Origin: Spirosoma sp.
GTDB lineage: Bacteria > Bacteroidota > Bacteroidia > Cytophagales > Spirosomataceae
NCBI GenBank assembly: GCA_028288385.1
Contig: JAQBNX010000172.1
Span: forward strand, 1 to 6,574
Direction: 5' to 3'
Length of the DNA: 6,574 nt
Below are positions 5,911-6,574 of the stretch, in pieces. Positions within the stretch are counted from its first letter, which is position 1. The number at the start of each line of letters is the position of its first letter. The notes beneath the pieces were generated by a model. The model had not been told where the DNA came from. It saw nothing but the letters and a program-made list of their open reading frames with translations, and searched no databases. A program made the translations under genes and the position numbers.

Positions 5911-6574
5911 TTATTGCTCTTCATTAACCGGTTCGTTCATGATGGTATGCCCCATCTTATCACGCTTGGTACGCAGATATTTTTCGTTATGCGGGTTGGA
6001 GGCAATCTCCACGGGCACCGTATCGACAATTTCGAGTCCATAGCCCATTAAGCCCGCCCGTTTTTTAGGATTGTTGGAAATGAGCCGGAGTTTGCGGATG
6101 CCGAGGTCACGCAGAATCTGCGCTCCTATGCCATAGTCGCGGGCGTCCATTGGAAGGCCCAAATCGAGGTTGGCCTCGACCGTATCGCGCCCCATCTCCT
6201 GGAGTTTGTAGGCCTTTAGTTTATTGAGCAGGCCAATGCCGCGACCTTCCTGAAACATATAGACCACCACACCCCGGCCTTCGGCTTCTATCATCTTCAT
6301 GGACGCGCGGAGTTGTCCCCCGCAGTCGCAACGGCACGATCCGAAAATGTCGCCGGTGACGCAGGACGAGTGAACGCGCACCAACACTGGCTCGCTGGGC
6401 TCCCAGGTGCCCTTCACGAGTGCCAAATGCAAATCGTTGGTGTTGCTCTGCCGGAATGCGATCAGGTCGAAGTGCCCGTGTTCGGTCGGCATGTCCACAC
6501 CAATTTCGCGCCGGATTAGTGATTCGGTTTGTAGCCGGTACTCAATTAGGTCCTGAATGCTGACGAGTTTCATG
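5911..6574 (-). CDS. ribBA: GTP cyclohydrolase II domain of a probable bifunctional RibBA, N-terminal part cut off by window
   Basis: This cytoplasmic enzyme catalyses the first step of riboflavin synthesis, converting GTP to 2,5-diamino-6-ribosylamino-4-pyrimidinone phosphate, formate and pyrophosphate. The 220 visible residues cover the whole GTP cyclohydrolase II domain. The zinc cysteines are C71, C82 and C84 (spacing 11 and 2, as in E. coli RibA), in SSCVTGDIFGSCRCDCG. FQEGRGIGLLNK (107-118) binds GTP. D143 and R145 in DARDYGIGAQ match the catalytic Asp/Arg pair, and SNNPKK (166-171) follows. The first visible residues, KLVSIQDLIEYRLQTESLI, match the linker from the DHBP synthase domain in RibBA proteins. 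The ATG at 6573 is therefore probably an internal Met and the RibB half lies beyond the edge. The fusion is inferred from this junction; a stand-alone ribA starting here is less likely. Confidence 0.94.
   Translation of the reverse strand, partial: MKLVSIQDLIEYRLQTESLIRREIGVDMPTEHGHFDLIAFRQSNTNDLHLALVKGTWEPSEPVLVRVHSSCVTGDIFGSCRCDCGGQLRASMKMIEAEGRGVVVYMFQEGRGIGLLNKLKAYKLQEMGRDTVEANLDLGLPMDARDYGIGAQILRDLGIRKLRLISNNPKKRAGLMGYGLEIVDTVPVEIASNPHNEKYLRTKRDKMGHTIMNEPVNEEQ

Noticed and set aside
6571..6573. ATG at the right edge as the true start of a stand-alone ribA
   Set aside because: The residues that follow match the inter-domain linker of RibBA, so this Met is probably internal to a longer protein.

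Overview
The window most likely comes from a Bacteroidota chromosome, probably a cytophagalean such as Spirosoma or a relative. Three things point there: the RibBA and DUF1624 sequences have the look of that group, Shine-Dalgarno sequences are weak or absent, and several genes have TAnnTTTG-like -7 elements just upstream. The genus is inference; no rRNA or other marker is present.

Layout. The left edge (1-854, +) is the 3' part of a gene for an HNH endonuclease. Its N-terminal half resembles the ScoMcrA-type DNA sulfur-binding domain, which suggests a type IV, modification-dependent restriction enzyme. After about 145 bp comes a 14-TM DHA2 (EmrB/QacA-like) MFS drug exporter starting at GTG (1001-2473, +). 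A DUF1624/HGSNAT-like multi-pass membrane protein follows (2527-3744, +), then a lipoprotein polysaccharide deacetylase with a NodB domain (3838-4770, +). A strong intrinsic terminator (4821-4859) closes that block. Next is a small exported NTF2-like (SnoaL/DUF4440-type) protein (5005-5484, +). It converges, across only 20 bp, on two minus-strand housekeeping genes: a thioredoxin (5505-5810, -) and, upstream of it, the GTP cyclohydrolase II half of a RibBA protein that runs off the right edge (5911-6574, -).

How the genes relate. The plus-strand genes each have their own upstream gap and candidate promoter element, so they look like separately expressed neighbours rather than a tight operon. 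The MFS exporter, membrane acyltransferase-like protein and deacetylase are all envelope functions, but nothing in the sequence ties them into one pathway. ribBA and the thioredoxin gene could be co-transcribed across a 100-bp gap that holds a perfect 17-bp inverted repeat.

The most interesting items are the putative phosphorothioate-sensing HNH nuclease at the left edge and the unexplained inverted repeat between ribBA and the thioredoxin gene. I see no CRISPR array, tRNA, rRNA, insertion sequence or clear mobile element, and no multi-gene undescribed system inside the window.
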